A stretch of DNA of 17,451 nucleotides from UBA6522 sp036231525 (GTDB lineage Bacteria; Pseudomonadota; Gammaproteobacteria; Steroidobacterales; Rariloculaceae): the NCBI GenBank assembly GCA_036231525.1, contig JAZAGZ010000091.1:1-17451 (forward strand), written 5' to 3'. Both the position numbers and the translations under genes were made by a program. Shown in pieces: positions 1-7,824 of this stretch (positions are counted from its first letter, which is position 1; each line of letters opens with the position of its first letter). The notes under the pieces were generated by a model. It worked only from the letters and a program-made list of their open reading frames with translations, was not told the origin of the DNA and ran no database searches.

Positions 1-182
1 AGAATTAGAGAAAACAGCACACTCACCAGAACCATTGTCGTTATAGGGAGATAGAGTCTGAATGAAGGCCGGTCAATAATGATATCGCCCGGTAATCGGC
101 CTAAAGGTAACTTCCCTATCCACGGCCAAGTCAATCCGATCACTAGTACTACCAACCCAATAACTATCAGCGTTCGTTGCAT
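1..182 (-). CDS. DUF2905 family small membrane protein, 3' end cut by window edge
   Basis: Reading the minus strand from the ATG at 182 gives 60 codons without a stop up to the window edge. The product starts MQRTLIVIGL. A hydrophobic segment covers about residues 4-20, followed by the motif GKLPLGRLPGDI (23-34), the pattern FRLYLPITT (41-49), and a second hydrophobic segment from about 50. The loop G-x-L-P-G-D-I between two membrane helices, followed by F-x-x-Y-x-P-(I/L)-T, is the hallmark of the DUF2905 (PF11146) family of roughly 65-75 residue inner-membrane proteins, so only a few residues should be missing. The molecular function of the family is unknown. The Shine-Dalgarno sequence is weak. 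The gene lies 80 bp downstream of the dehydrogenase stop on the same strand and could be cotranscribed with it. Confidence 0.85.
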   Translation of the reverse strand, partial: MQRTLIVIGLVVLVIGLTWPWIGKLPLGRLPGDIIIDRPSFRLYLPITTMVLVSVLFSLI

Positions 183-262
183 CGTCTCGGTATTGTACGT
201 TGTATACACTCACGTAACTGTACCCTGCCTGAACATCCGCAATGGGATGAACAGAAACTTTC

Positions 263-2353
263 TTAGTGCGGCAAATCTTCCACAACGTAAGAGCTTACAT
301 CCAGGATTTCAGCCGGAGTCAACACCACGCCAAAGGAGGGCATTGTATTGAAACCATCTCTAACCCGTTGCATAACTACGGCAAGATTTGTCGACGCATC
401 CAGCGGGACACCGCCACCATGACCGCCTTCCCCATCAGCACCATGGCAGAACGCACACACCCCATCGTAAAGCGTCTGGCCGTTAGCTATATCAACTACT
501 TGATCTGCCGCAGAAGGCACCGTATTGACTGTAGATGCTGTGGTTGCCTCAGATACTTCATCCATCGAACCATTCAATGAAAAGAGCCATACGCTGTCAC
601 CGCGTGCTGAATTCGCAAAAAGATTACCAGCTGAATACGCCACTATGAATTGCTCCCCATTATGCTCAAATGAGCTAACCGCGGAGTTCATACCAGCACC
701 AGTCTGAAATTCCCAGAGCAGCGCTCCGTCACTGGAATCCAGTGCGGTCAGCCGTCCGTCGTTTCGACCGAGAAACACCAGCCCTCCTGCCGTTGCGAGA
801 GATCCACTGTAGCAGCGATCCACTAGTCGCTGCTGCCAGACAATCTTGTTAGTTCTCATATCCATAGCAGTGAAAACCCCTGTGGCATAACCCGGTATCG
901 CATGGAACGTGCCTCCCAAAAATCTTTCTCCCTCCACCGGCGGCAGCTGTTCGTCTTCGCCGCCACTAAAGAAAGACATCCGATCTGTCGCACATACATA
1001 GAGGTATCCTGTTGCAGGATCATATGCACTCCCCGGCCAGTTCGCACCACCGTTATGACTAGGTTTTGCCACCACACCCTCTGTCCAGAAGGGCGTATAA
1101 ATACGCCCTTGGTTCACCAAGGGCGGGTAACCCTCTGGTGTGATATCTACATGCTGAGGCACAAAGGCATCCCCAATTGGATAGGGTTGGGTTGCCGCAG
1201 TAGCTTGGCGAGGCTCTTGTGGTACGGGGCGTTCTTCTATTCCGATCAAGGGCTCTCCCGTTTCTCGATCCAGGATATACACCCAACCAGTTTTACTAGG
1301 CTCTGCCAGAGCTCTCCTCATCTCACCATCGATTTCAATATCAAATAGAACGACAGGGCTGGGGGCATCAAAATCCCAAATATCATGATGAACCTGCTGG
1401 AAATGCCAACGATACTCTCCAGTCTGTGCGCTCACTGCAACGATGGAGGTCGTGAAAAGATTATCCCCAGGCCGAATCGCTCCGTTAAAATCGGGGCCTG
1501 GGTTACCTGTCGAGAAGTAGATAAGATCCAGCGTCGGATCTACTGCCGGCGTCTGCCAAACGGTCCCACCACCATAGAGATAAACGTCATTGTCTTGGGG
1601 CCAGGTATCGTGTCCAAACTCGCCAGGTCCAGGAACTGTGTAAAACGTCCAGGCGAGTGTGCCGTCATCCGCATGATAGGCTTTGACCCGCCCTCTTACA
1701 CCAAACTCGGCACCCGCAAACCCGGTTACAATCAGGCCGTTGTAGTACAACGGCGCACTGGTTATACCAAAACCCTCCTCCCATCGTTCCGCTTGAGTCG
1801 ACCATAGGACGCCTCCCGTCCGCTGGTCCAAAGCAACTAGTTTGCCATCAAGCTGCCCTACAAATACCTTACCCTCGCCCAAGCCTACACCGCGACTAGT
1901 CCAGCCACAGCAAATTGTGTCGATCGACTGTTCAAGGTTTGCCTCATAGGACCAAAGTATCTCGCCTGTATCCACCTCTATAGCGAATACATCATCTGCA
2001 CCGGTAACGATATAAACAACACCGTCATAGATTAATGGCTGTGCTTCTCCTGAGTATTTGTTGTCGAGCCCTGAGCCATTCAGTCGGGCTCTTACAGAAC
2101 CTTTCAACTGGGCAACATTATCTCGATTGATCTGATCCAATGGCGAATAGCGTTGGTTGTAAACGTTACCACCATTAGTAATCCAATCTTGTCTGGGTAG
2201 TGATACCAAGCGTTCAGTGGAGAATGCTGGAGACGGATCAATTCTGGACACGCCTCCAGACTGTGCGAAACCAATGCTGATCGAACCAAAAATGGCTGCG
2301 AAAAAAAATATGGCGCTCCTTACGTACTTTAAGGTGCTGTGTCGAACAACCAT
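263..2353 (-). CDS. PQQ-dependent dehydrogenase with C-terminal cytochrome c domain (quinohemoprotein alcohol dehydrogenase type)
   Basis: A 696-residue periplasmic quinoprotein. It should oxidise an alcohol or similar substrate using PQQ and pass electrons to its own heme c. Visible parts: signal peptide (1-31, ending GFAQ); N-terminal propeller signature GGNVYNQRYSPL (61-72); adjacent cysteines C148-C149, the vicinal disulfide of PQQ alcohol dehydrogenases; E215 in GAEFGVRG and N283 in STGNPGP, matching metal ligands; D326 in IWDFDAP, matching the catalytic Asp; and a C-terminal heme site CAFCH (633-637) with M671 in NTMPSF as the likely sixth ligand. The length fits type II quinohemoprotein dehydrogenases. 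A GGAG sequence lies 7 nt before the ATG. It diverges from the phosphatase-like gene across 85 bp. D328, two residues after the catalytic Asp, is the position used for lanthanide binding in XoxF-type enzymes. The substrate cannot be read from the sequence. Confidence 0.93.
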   Translation of the reverse strand: MVVRHSTLKYVRSAIFFFAAIFGSISIGFAQSGGVSRIDPSPAFSTERLVSLPRQDWITNGGNVYNQRYSPLDQINRDNVAQLKGSVRARLNGSGLDNKYSGEAQPLIYDGVVYIVTGADDVFAIEVDTGEILWSYEANLEQSIDTICCGWTSRGVGLGEGKVFVGQLDGKLVALDQRTGGVLWSTQAERWEEGFGITSAPLYYNGLIVTGFAGAEFGVRGRVKAYHADDGTLAWTFYTVPGPGEFGHDTWPQDNDVYLYGGGTVWQTPAVDPTLDLIYFSTGNPGPDFNGAIRPGDNLFTTSIVAVSAQTGEYRWHFQQVHHDIWDFDAPSPVVLFDIEIDGEMRRALAEPSKTGWVYILDRETGEPLIGIEERPVPQEPRQATAATQPYPIGDAFVPQHVDITPEGYPPLVNQGRIYTPFWTEGVVAKPSHNGGANWPGSAYDPATGYLYVCATDRMSFFSGGEDEQLPPVEGERFLGGTFHAIPGYATGVFTAMDMRTNKIVWQQRLVDRCYSGSLATAGGLVFLGRNDGRLTALDSSDGALLWEFQTGAGMNSAVSSFEHNGEQFIVAYSAGNLFANSARGDSVWLFSLNGSMDEVSEATTASTVNTVPSAADQVVDIANGQTLYDGVCAFCHGADGEGGHGGGVPLDASTNLAVVMQRVRDGFNTMPSFGVVLTPAEILDVSSYVVEDLPH

Positions 2354-2438
2354 TTTAAGGCTCCCATCTATTAGTTATCATTTCGGCTTAATCACGATAA
2401 TAATCGATTTTTTACACTCCGCGTCGAAGGAGACTGCT
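2354..2438. promoter_or_regulatory. Divergent promoter region between the dehydrogenase and the phosphatase-like gene
   Basis: This 85-bp spacer must hold the start signals for two genes reading outward. It carries the minus-strand Shine-Dalgarno for the dehydrogenase and AAGGAGA (2427-2433) for the plus-strand gene. Its centre is AT-rich, with the inverted repeat CGAT-AATA-ATCG next to the palindrome AATCGATT (2402-2409). No convincing -35/-10 pair can be fixed by eye, so the operator role is a guess. Confidence 0.4.
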
Positions 2439-2987
2439 ATGCACCAAAATCACAGCACATACACGGCCGTTGCTTCATGCGCCTTCTTGACCATTGCTCT
2501 CTCATCCAACGGATTTGCCCAGCTCAATGCTTTAGCGGTGAACTATGTAATAGCCAGTGAGAGGCTCCATACCGCCGGCCAACCTGACATGACTCAGCTT
2601 AGCACTGTGGCGGATCGCGGTTTTGGGTTAGTGATAAATCTTGCCCCACCAACCAGTCAGAATGCCATTGCGACCGAAGGGCAGTTGATCACATCAACTG
2701 GCGCTAGCTACTTAAATATTCCCGTAGACTGGGAAAACCCTACTTATTCTGACTTTGCCCTATTCAGTGGTGTTCTTAATCAATCAGGGGATCGACAAGT
2801 CCTTGTCCACTGCATGCTAAATTTCCGTGCCTCCATGTTTACTTTTTTATATCGAGTCGTGCACGAGCAAGTGTTGGCTGAAGAAGGGTTCAAAGCCGTA
2901 ACACAGGTTTGGGAACCCGAGGATCATTGGATTGAATTTGGGCAGATGGTACTTGATCGACACGGAATTGATTTTGAACTTCGGTAG
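2439..2987 (+). CDS. Exported protein tyrosine phosphatase-like protein (CX4R loop)
   Basis: A 182-residue protein with a signal peptide (1-28, ending GFAQ), so it is expected in the periplasm. The core resembles the dual-specificity phosphatase fold as found in the bacterial DUF442 / 'protein tyrosine phosphatase family' group: an ERLHTAGQP segment (41-49), a LVINLAP strand (64-70), a possible general acid D97 in IPVDWENP, and the loop VHCMLNFRAS (123-132). The candidate nucleophile is C125 and the phosphate-binding residue R130. The loop is CX4R, as in that bacterial group, not the CX5R of classical phosphatases. The ATG at 2439 was chosen because AAGGAGA lies 5 nt upstream and a signal peptide follows directly. 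An in-frame extension to 2217 would run back through the dehydrogenase gene and is unlikely. The substrate is unknown and phosphatase activity is inferred from the loop only. Confidence 0.85.
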   Translation: MHQNHSTYTAVASCAFLTIALSSNGFAQLNALAVNYVIASERLHTAGQPDMTQLSTVADRGFGLVINLAPPTSQNAIATEGQLITSTGASYLNIPVDWENPTYSDFALFSGVLNQSGDRQVLVHCMLNFRASMFTFLYRVVHEQVLAEEGFKAVTQVWEPEDHWIEFGQMVLDRHGIDFELR

Positions 2988-3219
2988 TTGCGTACCCGTC
3001 TTTAGGCGAGACTTTTGATCTTGTAAGATATCTTTACGGATTGAGAATAATATTTATTAAAAACAATTGGTTATAATAATATAAAATATCACTCTAAATA
3101 CACTGGAGCCCTGTAAATATCCTGTTTTGAGATGAATCTGGGACTGGGATCGACTAGCGACCGGGCCTTATGTGTGTATCTAGTTTGCGGTGGGAACACT
3201 GAAAAACAGAGGGAAATAT
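2988..3219 (+). promoter_or_regulatory. AT-rich spacer with probable promoter for the alpha/beta hydrolase gene
   Basis: This 232-bp gap holds a strongly AT-rich block at about 3040-3090, unlike its surroundings, including a perfect -10-like TATAAT (3072-3077) and TATAAA (3080-3085). No good -35 hexamer sits 16-18 nt upstream, so the promoter is only probable. A weak inverted repeat, GTCT-AGAC followed by TTTT (2998-3016), could help end the upstream transcript. No small coding region was found. Confidence 0.35.
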
Positions 3220-5214
3220 ATGAATAAGAACCGAGTACTTCTTTCGCTCATTTTCTTTGCTGCCTCAACTGCGGTAGGTGAAGTTGTACGCATTGATATT
3301 GAACGTAGCCACGAAATCGCTAGCGGTACCTCATATGGCCTCGCTGGCTCTTATGAGAGCATTGTTGGCAAGATTCATTACGCCGTGGACCCCGACAACA
3401 GTATTAACCAAATCATTACCGATATTGGCTATGCGGCAACAAACCCTGCTGGACTTGTAGAGTTTTCAACAGATTTTTATTTGATCAAACCAAAAAATAT
3501 CGAATTGGGAAATGGTGCGGTCTTTGTTGAGATACCTAACCGCGGTACTAAAGGGATTCTTCCTCGTTTTAATCGCGCTGCTGCGTCACTCGACCCCATA
3601 TCACATGAGCACATGGGTGACGGGTTCCTCTTACAACAAGGGTTTACTCTCCTATGGATAGGATGGCAACACGATTCGCCTCTCCAACAAGGTCGGCTAC
3701 GCGTCTACCCACCTATCGCCACCAACCATGATGAGACTATTGAGGGTCTGGTGCGGAGCGATATCATCGTCTCAGAAAAAGCATTTTCCCACTCGCTTGG
3801 AAACCGCGACCATATAGCCTACCCAGTTAAAGATCCTGCTGATCCACGTAATGTTCTAACGGTTCGAGATGGATTAATGGCAGAGCGCCAAATCATCCCC
3901 CGCGAACAATGGCAGTTTGCCCGCAGAGAGGGTGGGCGCCCCGTTCAAGATCCAACTATGGTCTATTTGGGTGCTGGATTTGAACCTGGCCGGATCTACG
4001 AAGTGGTATACATCTCGCAAGACCCTCCCCTTGCAGGACTAGGGCTTGCAGCGATTCGCGATGCAATTTCACTAGTGAAGTATGGCTCGGCTGACAAGTT
4101 AGGAATTCCAAGCGGCGCCATTGATAGAGCTATTACTTATGGTTCTTCACAGAGCGGACGATTATTGCGTACCTATTTATACGACGGTTTCAACGAAGAC
4201 GAACAACATAGAAAAGTATTTGATGGCGTCATTCCCCACATTGCGGGTGGCGCAAGAGGCAGTTTCAACCAACGCTTTGCCCAAGCATCCAGAGCGCCGG
4301 GTGGTGCTTTTGAATATCCGAACAGGGTCTTTCCGTTTTCCGACGAAATGCAAATAGACCCTGCAACCGGCATGCAGGATGGTCTGTTGGCCCGCGTAAC
4401 CCCCTCTTCTATGCCGAAAATATTTTATACAAACTCCTCTACGGAATACTGGAGATCTGTTGGAGCACTTACACACACTACAGTAGACGGAAAACAAGAC
4501 TTACCGCTCTTGGATAACGTGCGCACTTATAATTTTGCTGGCACTCAGCATGGGCCCGCGGCATTCCCACCAGGAGCAACTAGCAGCGGTCAGTACGCGC
4601 CTAACCCAAACGATTACACATGGTTTTTGAGAGCATTATTGGTTCGCATGGACCAATGGATAAAAGATGGTCGGCTGCCGCCACAAAGCCGCTATGCAAC
4701 TCTCAAACAAGAAACGCTAGTAAATTTTGAGGCCATGTCGTTCCCCAAAATACCCGGCGTATCGCCGTTGACAGAGGTCAGCATTGCCTACGCGCTTAAC
4801 TTTGGTCCAGATCTTGCATCTGAGGGAATAATTACGCGCGAACCTCCCGGCCTTGGTTTACCTTACCCGTTTCTAGTCCCTCAGGTCGATGAAAGTGGTA
4901 ATGAAGTCGACGGACTCAGATCAACTGATGTTACTGTACCGCTTGCAACATATACCGGTTGGTTGCCTACAAACCCAGTCTCCGGTACAGGACTCTACGT
5001 ACCCTTTGCCCTCACACGCACCGAGCGCGAAGCCAATAATGATCCGCGTTTATCCATTGAAGAACGTTATGAAAGTCGTGCGCACTATCTTGGACTGGTC
5101 GCAGAATCTGCGCTAGAGCTAATCGATGGTGGCTACCTGTTAGATCAGGATCTACCACAAATCCTTGAAGTCAGTGGAAAACATTGGGACTACCGAACAA
5201 ACAAACTTGAATAA
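3220..5214 (+). CDS. Exported alpha/beta hydrolase domain-containing protein (Abhydrolase_10-like)
   Basis: A 664-residue exported protein starting at the ATG at 3220, with AGAGGG 6 nt upstream and a signal peptide ending near residue 20. The extension to 3190 has no comparable ribosome site. Family features include the N-terminal stretch SYGLAGSYESIVGKIHY (38-54), VEIPNRGTKG (103-112), LLWIGWQHD (144-152) and a nucleophile elbow YGSSQSGR (307-314) with S312 as the probable catalytic serine. STEYW and AGTQHGPA further on offer candidate acid and histidine partners. This layout matches the large bacterial 'alpha/beta hydrolase domain-containing protein' family (PF20091), whose natural substrates are mostly unknown. 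The protein probably hydrolyses an ester or amide in the periplasm. It ends 45 bp from the convergent gene with no clear terminator between them. Confidence 0.88.
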   Translation: MNKNRVLLSLIFFAASTAVGEVVRIDIERSHEIASGTSYGLAGSYESIVGKIHYAVDPDNSINQIITDIGYAATNPAGLVEFSTDFYLIKPKNIELGNGAVFVEIPNRGTKGILPRFNRAAASLDPISHEHMGDGFLLQQGFTLLWIGWQHDSPLQQGRLRVYPPIATNHDETIEGLVRSDIIVSEKAFSHSLGNRDHIAYPVKDPADPRNVLTVRDGLMAERQIIPREQWQFARREGGRPVQDPTMVYLGAGFEPGRIYEVVYISQDPPLAGLGLAAIRDAISLVKYGSADKLGIPSGAIDRAITYGSSQSGRLLRTYLYDGFNEDEQHRKVFDGVIPHIAGGARGSFNQRFAQASRAPGGAFEYPNRVFPFSDEMQIDPATGMQDGLLARVTPSSMPKIFYTNSSTEYWRSVGALTHTTVDGKQDLPLLDNVRTYNFAGTQHGPAAFPPGATSSGQYAPNPNDYTWFLRALLVRMDQWIKDGRLPPQSRYATLKQETLVNFEAMSFPKIPGVSPLTEVSIAYALNFGPDLASEGIITREPPGLGLPYPFLVPQVDESGNEVDGLRSTDVTVPLATYTGWLPTNPVSGTGLYVPFALTRTEREANNDPRLSIEERYESRAHYLGLVAESALELIDGGYLLDQDLPQILEVSGKHWDYRTNKLE

Positions 5215-5259
5215 TTATGAAGAAACGATAGTGCAATACGCATTCCGTAAAATTGTTTT

Positions 5260-6093
5260 TTATCCACGCACATTAGGATCGACAATGTGTTCGGCATCAC
5301 GCTCCTCACAGGGTACAGATCCAAAAAAGAAGGCCTCAGGATCTGGATTGAGTCGGCTCCGTTGAGGATCCAGGGTCCAGGGTTCTAGCAACATTGTGTC
5401 ATCCACTGTAGCTTCCCAGTGCAGCGTATTCCCCTCACGATAAATCCGCTCCGTAACCGTCATGTCCCAACTATGGATATACCCTGTCCAACCCAGCCAG
5501 CTTTCATTGTTGAATCCAACCGATTCAATGACCAGCGTATCATCCTCCCAGTGACCAACCCCATAACCTAGCCAGCTTGTATCGGCCACCTGCAGAGAAT
5601 GATGATCGCGCCCATCCAACGGAATAACTCGGTATGCAGCCGGCCCATAATTAACCCGAGAATCGTATAAAAAAACAATCTCGGTCGGTGTTTGTATAAT
5701 CTTGTGCGGTGGCCCTACCCTCGGCACTCCGGCTGGCCGACAATTAAAGACCGGATCTTGCGTTAAACCGTTCCAATCCAGATCCTGTACCGTGTCCCAG
5801 TGCTCAGGCTTATAAAGTGGCTTATTCCGGTGCGAACGTTCAAGGACCGCAAAGTCTTTTTCGAAATTTGCAATATCATTGTTCCGTGATGGGAGATTCA
5901 GGGTGATATCCCCAGCTGCATCCGGGCCTGCAGTAACCCCTGCATTGCGAATCAGAATCCAATATCCAGATAGATCTGGGTGCCCATCCGCGGTGCGTGG
6001 TACTTCTTGCGTCTGCGCCGGAACGAGGCAACTCAATGCTAGAGCGACAAGTATGCTTTTTACCTCACTAGACAAGATAAACTTTCTATTCAT
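5260..6093 (-). CDS. Secreted protein of uncharacterised 'DLSGYW / HWE' family
   Basis: A 277-residue protein with a signal peptide (about 1-27, VPAQTQ). After the signal comes PRTADGHPDLSGYW (32-45), then CRPAGVPR (118-125), HWEDDTLVIES (181-191), LHWEATVDD (224-232) and PCEERD (261-266). The order GxPDLxGYW, HWExDTLVxE, then LxWExT matches a large family of secreted proteins common in Acidobacteria and some Proteobacteria; I know of no established function. The protein at 15230-16417 in this window is a longer, divergent member. An AAGGA Shine-Dalgarno lies 7-8 nt before the ATG. It is the last gene of a three-gene minus-strand unit, 56 bp after the DUF6152 gene, and DUF6152 neighbours recur with this family. 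The shared tryptophans and the HWE block suggest a beta-rich ligand-binding fold; that is a guess. Confidence 0.82.
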   Translation of the reverse strand: MNRKFILSSEVKSILVALALSCLVPAQTQEVPRTADGHPDLSGYWILIRNAGVTAGPDAAGDITLNLPSRNNDIANFEKDFAVLERSHRNKPLYKPEHWDTVQDLDWNGLTQDPVFNCRPAGVPRVGPPHKIIQTPTEIVFLYDSRVNYGPAAYRVIPLDGRDHHSLQVADTSWLGYGVGHWEDDTLVIESVGFNNESWLGWTGYIHSWDMTVTERIYREGNTLHWEATVDDTMLLEPWTLDPQRSRLNPDPEAFFFGSVPCEERDAEHIVDPNVRG

Positions 6094-6149
6094 ATCAGTA
6101 TCCTTGATACCTGCAGATCAGTGACATCATAAAGAACAATTTACTACTG

Positions 6150-6548
6150 TTATTGGGACGGATCTTGACCACGCATAAGGAGGCGCGTCCCTGATGGCAA
6201 GGTAATAGCAACCATTAATCCAAGCGGCTCACCATTACGGGCGGGGTTATATTCCACAGTGTACTCACGATCTACAGCAAGCTCTTTGAGTAGTCCGGCC
6301 CTGCGTAGTGCGTTTAACGCCACGGATTCGATTGCCCAATTTACGACCTGTCCATTACCCTCATCTACGTCGAGATAAAAGTAAGGGTGCGGGTTAATTA
6401 ACTCGACCTTAGTCATTACCCCGGTCAGGGTCTCAAACTCATCAACGGCAAACTGAGCTTGTACAGCGTGGTGGGCAGACGCCATAAACGATGCGCCTAA
6501 GAAAAAGGCAAGAAATACGTACATAGAAGGTATCTTTAGTTTCTTCAT
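6150..6548 (-). CDS. DUF6152 family exported protein
   Basis: A 132-residue protein with a signal peptide cleaved after ASA, leaving a mature N-terminus beginning HHAVQAQF. The pattern AHH (25-27), LTGVMTKVELINPHPYFYLDV (41-61, with NPH at 52-54), WAIES (71-75) and NALRRAGL (79-86) is the DUF6152 signature. These are small periplasmic beta-barrel-like proteins of unknown function, and the N-terminal HH plus NPH could bind a metal, although nothing here proves it. The start codon overlaps the stop of the upstream gene as ATGA (6545-6548), with GGAG 6 nt before it inside the upstream coding region. Translation is therefore probably coupled. Confidence 0.88.
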   Translation of the reverse strand: MKKLKIPSMYVFLAFFLGASFMASAHHAVQAQFAVDEFETLTGVMTKVELINPHPYFYLDVDEGNGQVVNWAIESVALNALRRAGLLKELAVDREYTVEYNPARNGEPLGLMVAITLPSGTRLLMRGQDPSQ

Positions 6549-7327
6549 TGAGAGCTCCGTCTCAGCAGTTCAGGTGTTGGAAACACTACATATGGATTTT
6601 GAAAAAATTCCGTTACTGTTATATCCAGCGTCGTCTCACCGCCCAGTGTGTGGACAATACGTGATGGAAAATAAACATCCAGTATTGGCCAGTCAATGTA
6701 GTCAGTGTAAGTGGCCTCAAGCAAAGTCTGACCCAGTATCGGGTGCTGAATAGTCATCTCAACCGTCTCGGGCCGGCCATCGTTATTAAGCAACACTCTG
6801 ACCGGAATACCGTTTATATCTAAACCCAGCACCCCAGACCCCACTCTCACTGCATCCGGGTTAGCTACCACTGCATGGATGGCACCGTGTGGTGTCAACC
6901 AAATCTGCTGTAACAGTTCAGCCGCCTGATCTGCAGAGGACGGGGTAGGATCAATCCCAGGTAATCTTTCATCCCAAGCTTGGCTATCACGAATGACATG
7001 TATTGCTCTTTGCTCCTCCCCATCAGAGTCTATATGCGTCATATCCCATCGCATGGCAGGAATAAAGTAGTTGATGCCTACAGTGGCATTGGTTATATCA
7101 GCACGCATCCAACTCCCATCAGCTTGGGGCGCGCTCATCCAACCCTGGCCCGAAAACTCGACAGTATTAATCGCATCCATTCTACGGCGTGCACCAAACC
7201 CTCTGACCATACCAAGCGCCTCTGCACTACCCTCAATCAGCCTGGCATCACCGGTCAGCGCCTGAGCGTGCCCAAACTGCGCAAAGAGCGATGTCGCCAC
7301 GATCGTCAATATGAGCCTGAATATCAT
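6545..7327 (-). CDS. Exported hypothetical protein, possibly LolA/outer-membrane-carrier-like fold
   Basis: A 260-residue protein from the ATG at 7327, chosen because AAGGAG lies 10 nt upstream and a clean signal peptide (MIFRLILTIV to GHAQA) follows. The longer reading frame to 7462 adds a non-signal, Cys-rich leader with no ribosome site and was rejected. The mature part starts with an EALGMVRGFGARRRMDAI segment and continues with alternating strands such as NTVEFSGQGWM, ITVTEFFQNPYVVFP and IDWPILDVYFPSRIVHT. The 'ALG...mdaintvefsGqG' opening resembles exported domains found beside or fused to metallo-beta-lactamase-fold hydrolases, with a curved beta-sheet carrier-like fold. No metal or catalytic motif is visible. 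It is the first gene of the unit with DUF6152 and the 'GYW' protein, so the three probably act together. Confidence 0.75.
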   Translation of the reverse strand: MIFRLILTIVATSLFAQFGHAQALTGDARLIEGSAEALGMVRGFGARRRMDAINTVEFSGQGWMSAPQADGSWMRADITNATVGINYFIPAMRWDMTHIDSDGEEQRAIHVIRDSQAWDERLPGIDPTPSSADQAAELLQQIWLTPHGAIHAVVANPDAVRVGSGVLGLDINGIPVRVLLNNDGRPETVEMTIQHPILGQTLLEATYTDYIDWPILDVYFPSRIVHTLGGETTLDITVTEFFQNPYVVFPTPELLRRSSQ

Positions 7328-7824
7328 CGTCAAACCACTCCTTGTGCGATTCGCATTACTCGAAACCCGACCGCATTCATTACAAGTTCTAATGTTCTTT
7401 GTTCGGGCATCGCGACAAAAGCCCAACTTCTCTATATTGTCATATTGTCTGATTTTACCCATCTTGGGGCGAGAATTATCATATTAGGAAAGTTTAGACA
7501 GAGTCTAGCTCAGTTTTATGCCACTATGACGCTATCCAAATGAGAGGTAACGCCATAGAAAAACAACATCTGTCTGTTAAAGAAAGCCTTCAACCAAGCA
7601 CCTTCTTCTGTGCCCTGATGGGTGTAATACCCCCTCTTAGCCGGGACTTTGGGGGGGCAGCGGCAGAAAAACCCCCTTCCGATCAAGATGGGCGCTCGCC
7701 GCGGAATGAGTGACAGTATAAAATAGGGACTCGTAAGCCAGTTTCCCCAAAGAAAATGATAGCGCTGCGACCAACCGTTACAAGGACGTATGGTGGCCGC
7801 GCACAATGAGGAGCACTCCGCATC
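7328..7824. other. Divergent 497-bp spacer with G/C tracts, hairpins and possible promoters
   Basis: No convincing gene was found in this spacer between the minus-strand exported unit and korA. It holds a perfect tandem repeat ATATTGTC x2 (7434-7449), a 13-bp inverted repeat TAGAC-AGA-GTCTA (7495-7507), a small hairpin GGGT-GTAAT-ACCC, and C5 (7630-7634), G7 (7651-7657) and C5 (7672-7676) tracts that can pair in two exclusive ways. A -10-like TATAAAAT (7717-7724) about 100 bp before korA lacks a good -35. A 57-codon reading frame (7540-7713) with no clear ribosome site is also present. The spacer probably carries promoters and a structured leader; no known riboswitch was recognised. Confidence 0.5.

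Noticed and set aside
73..285. Minus-strand 70-codon frame at the left edge
   Set aside because: It overlaps the true DUF2905 gene in another frame and has no family signature; the frame starting at 182 matches DUF2905 along its full length.
2217..2438. N-terminal extension of the phosphatase-like protein
   Set aside because: It runs antisense through the start of the dehydrogenase; the ATG at 2439 has a strong ribosome site and begins a signal peptide.
7328..7462. N-terminal extension of the LolA-like protein
   Set aside because: It adds 45 non-signal residues without a ribosome site; AAGGAG supports 7327.
7600..7700. Known riboswitch (fluoride, glycine or TPP) upstream of korA
   Set aside because: A CTGATG-like phrase is present, but the other conserved blocks of these classes could not be found.
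7516..7806. 96-codon minus-strand frame in the korA leader
   Set aside because: No ribosome site or recognised motif; it is translated through the G/C tracts and is probably chance.
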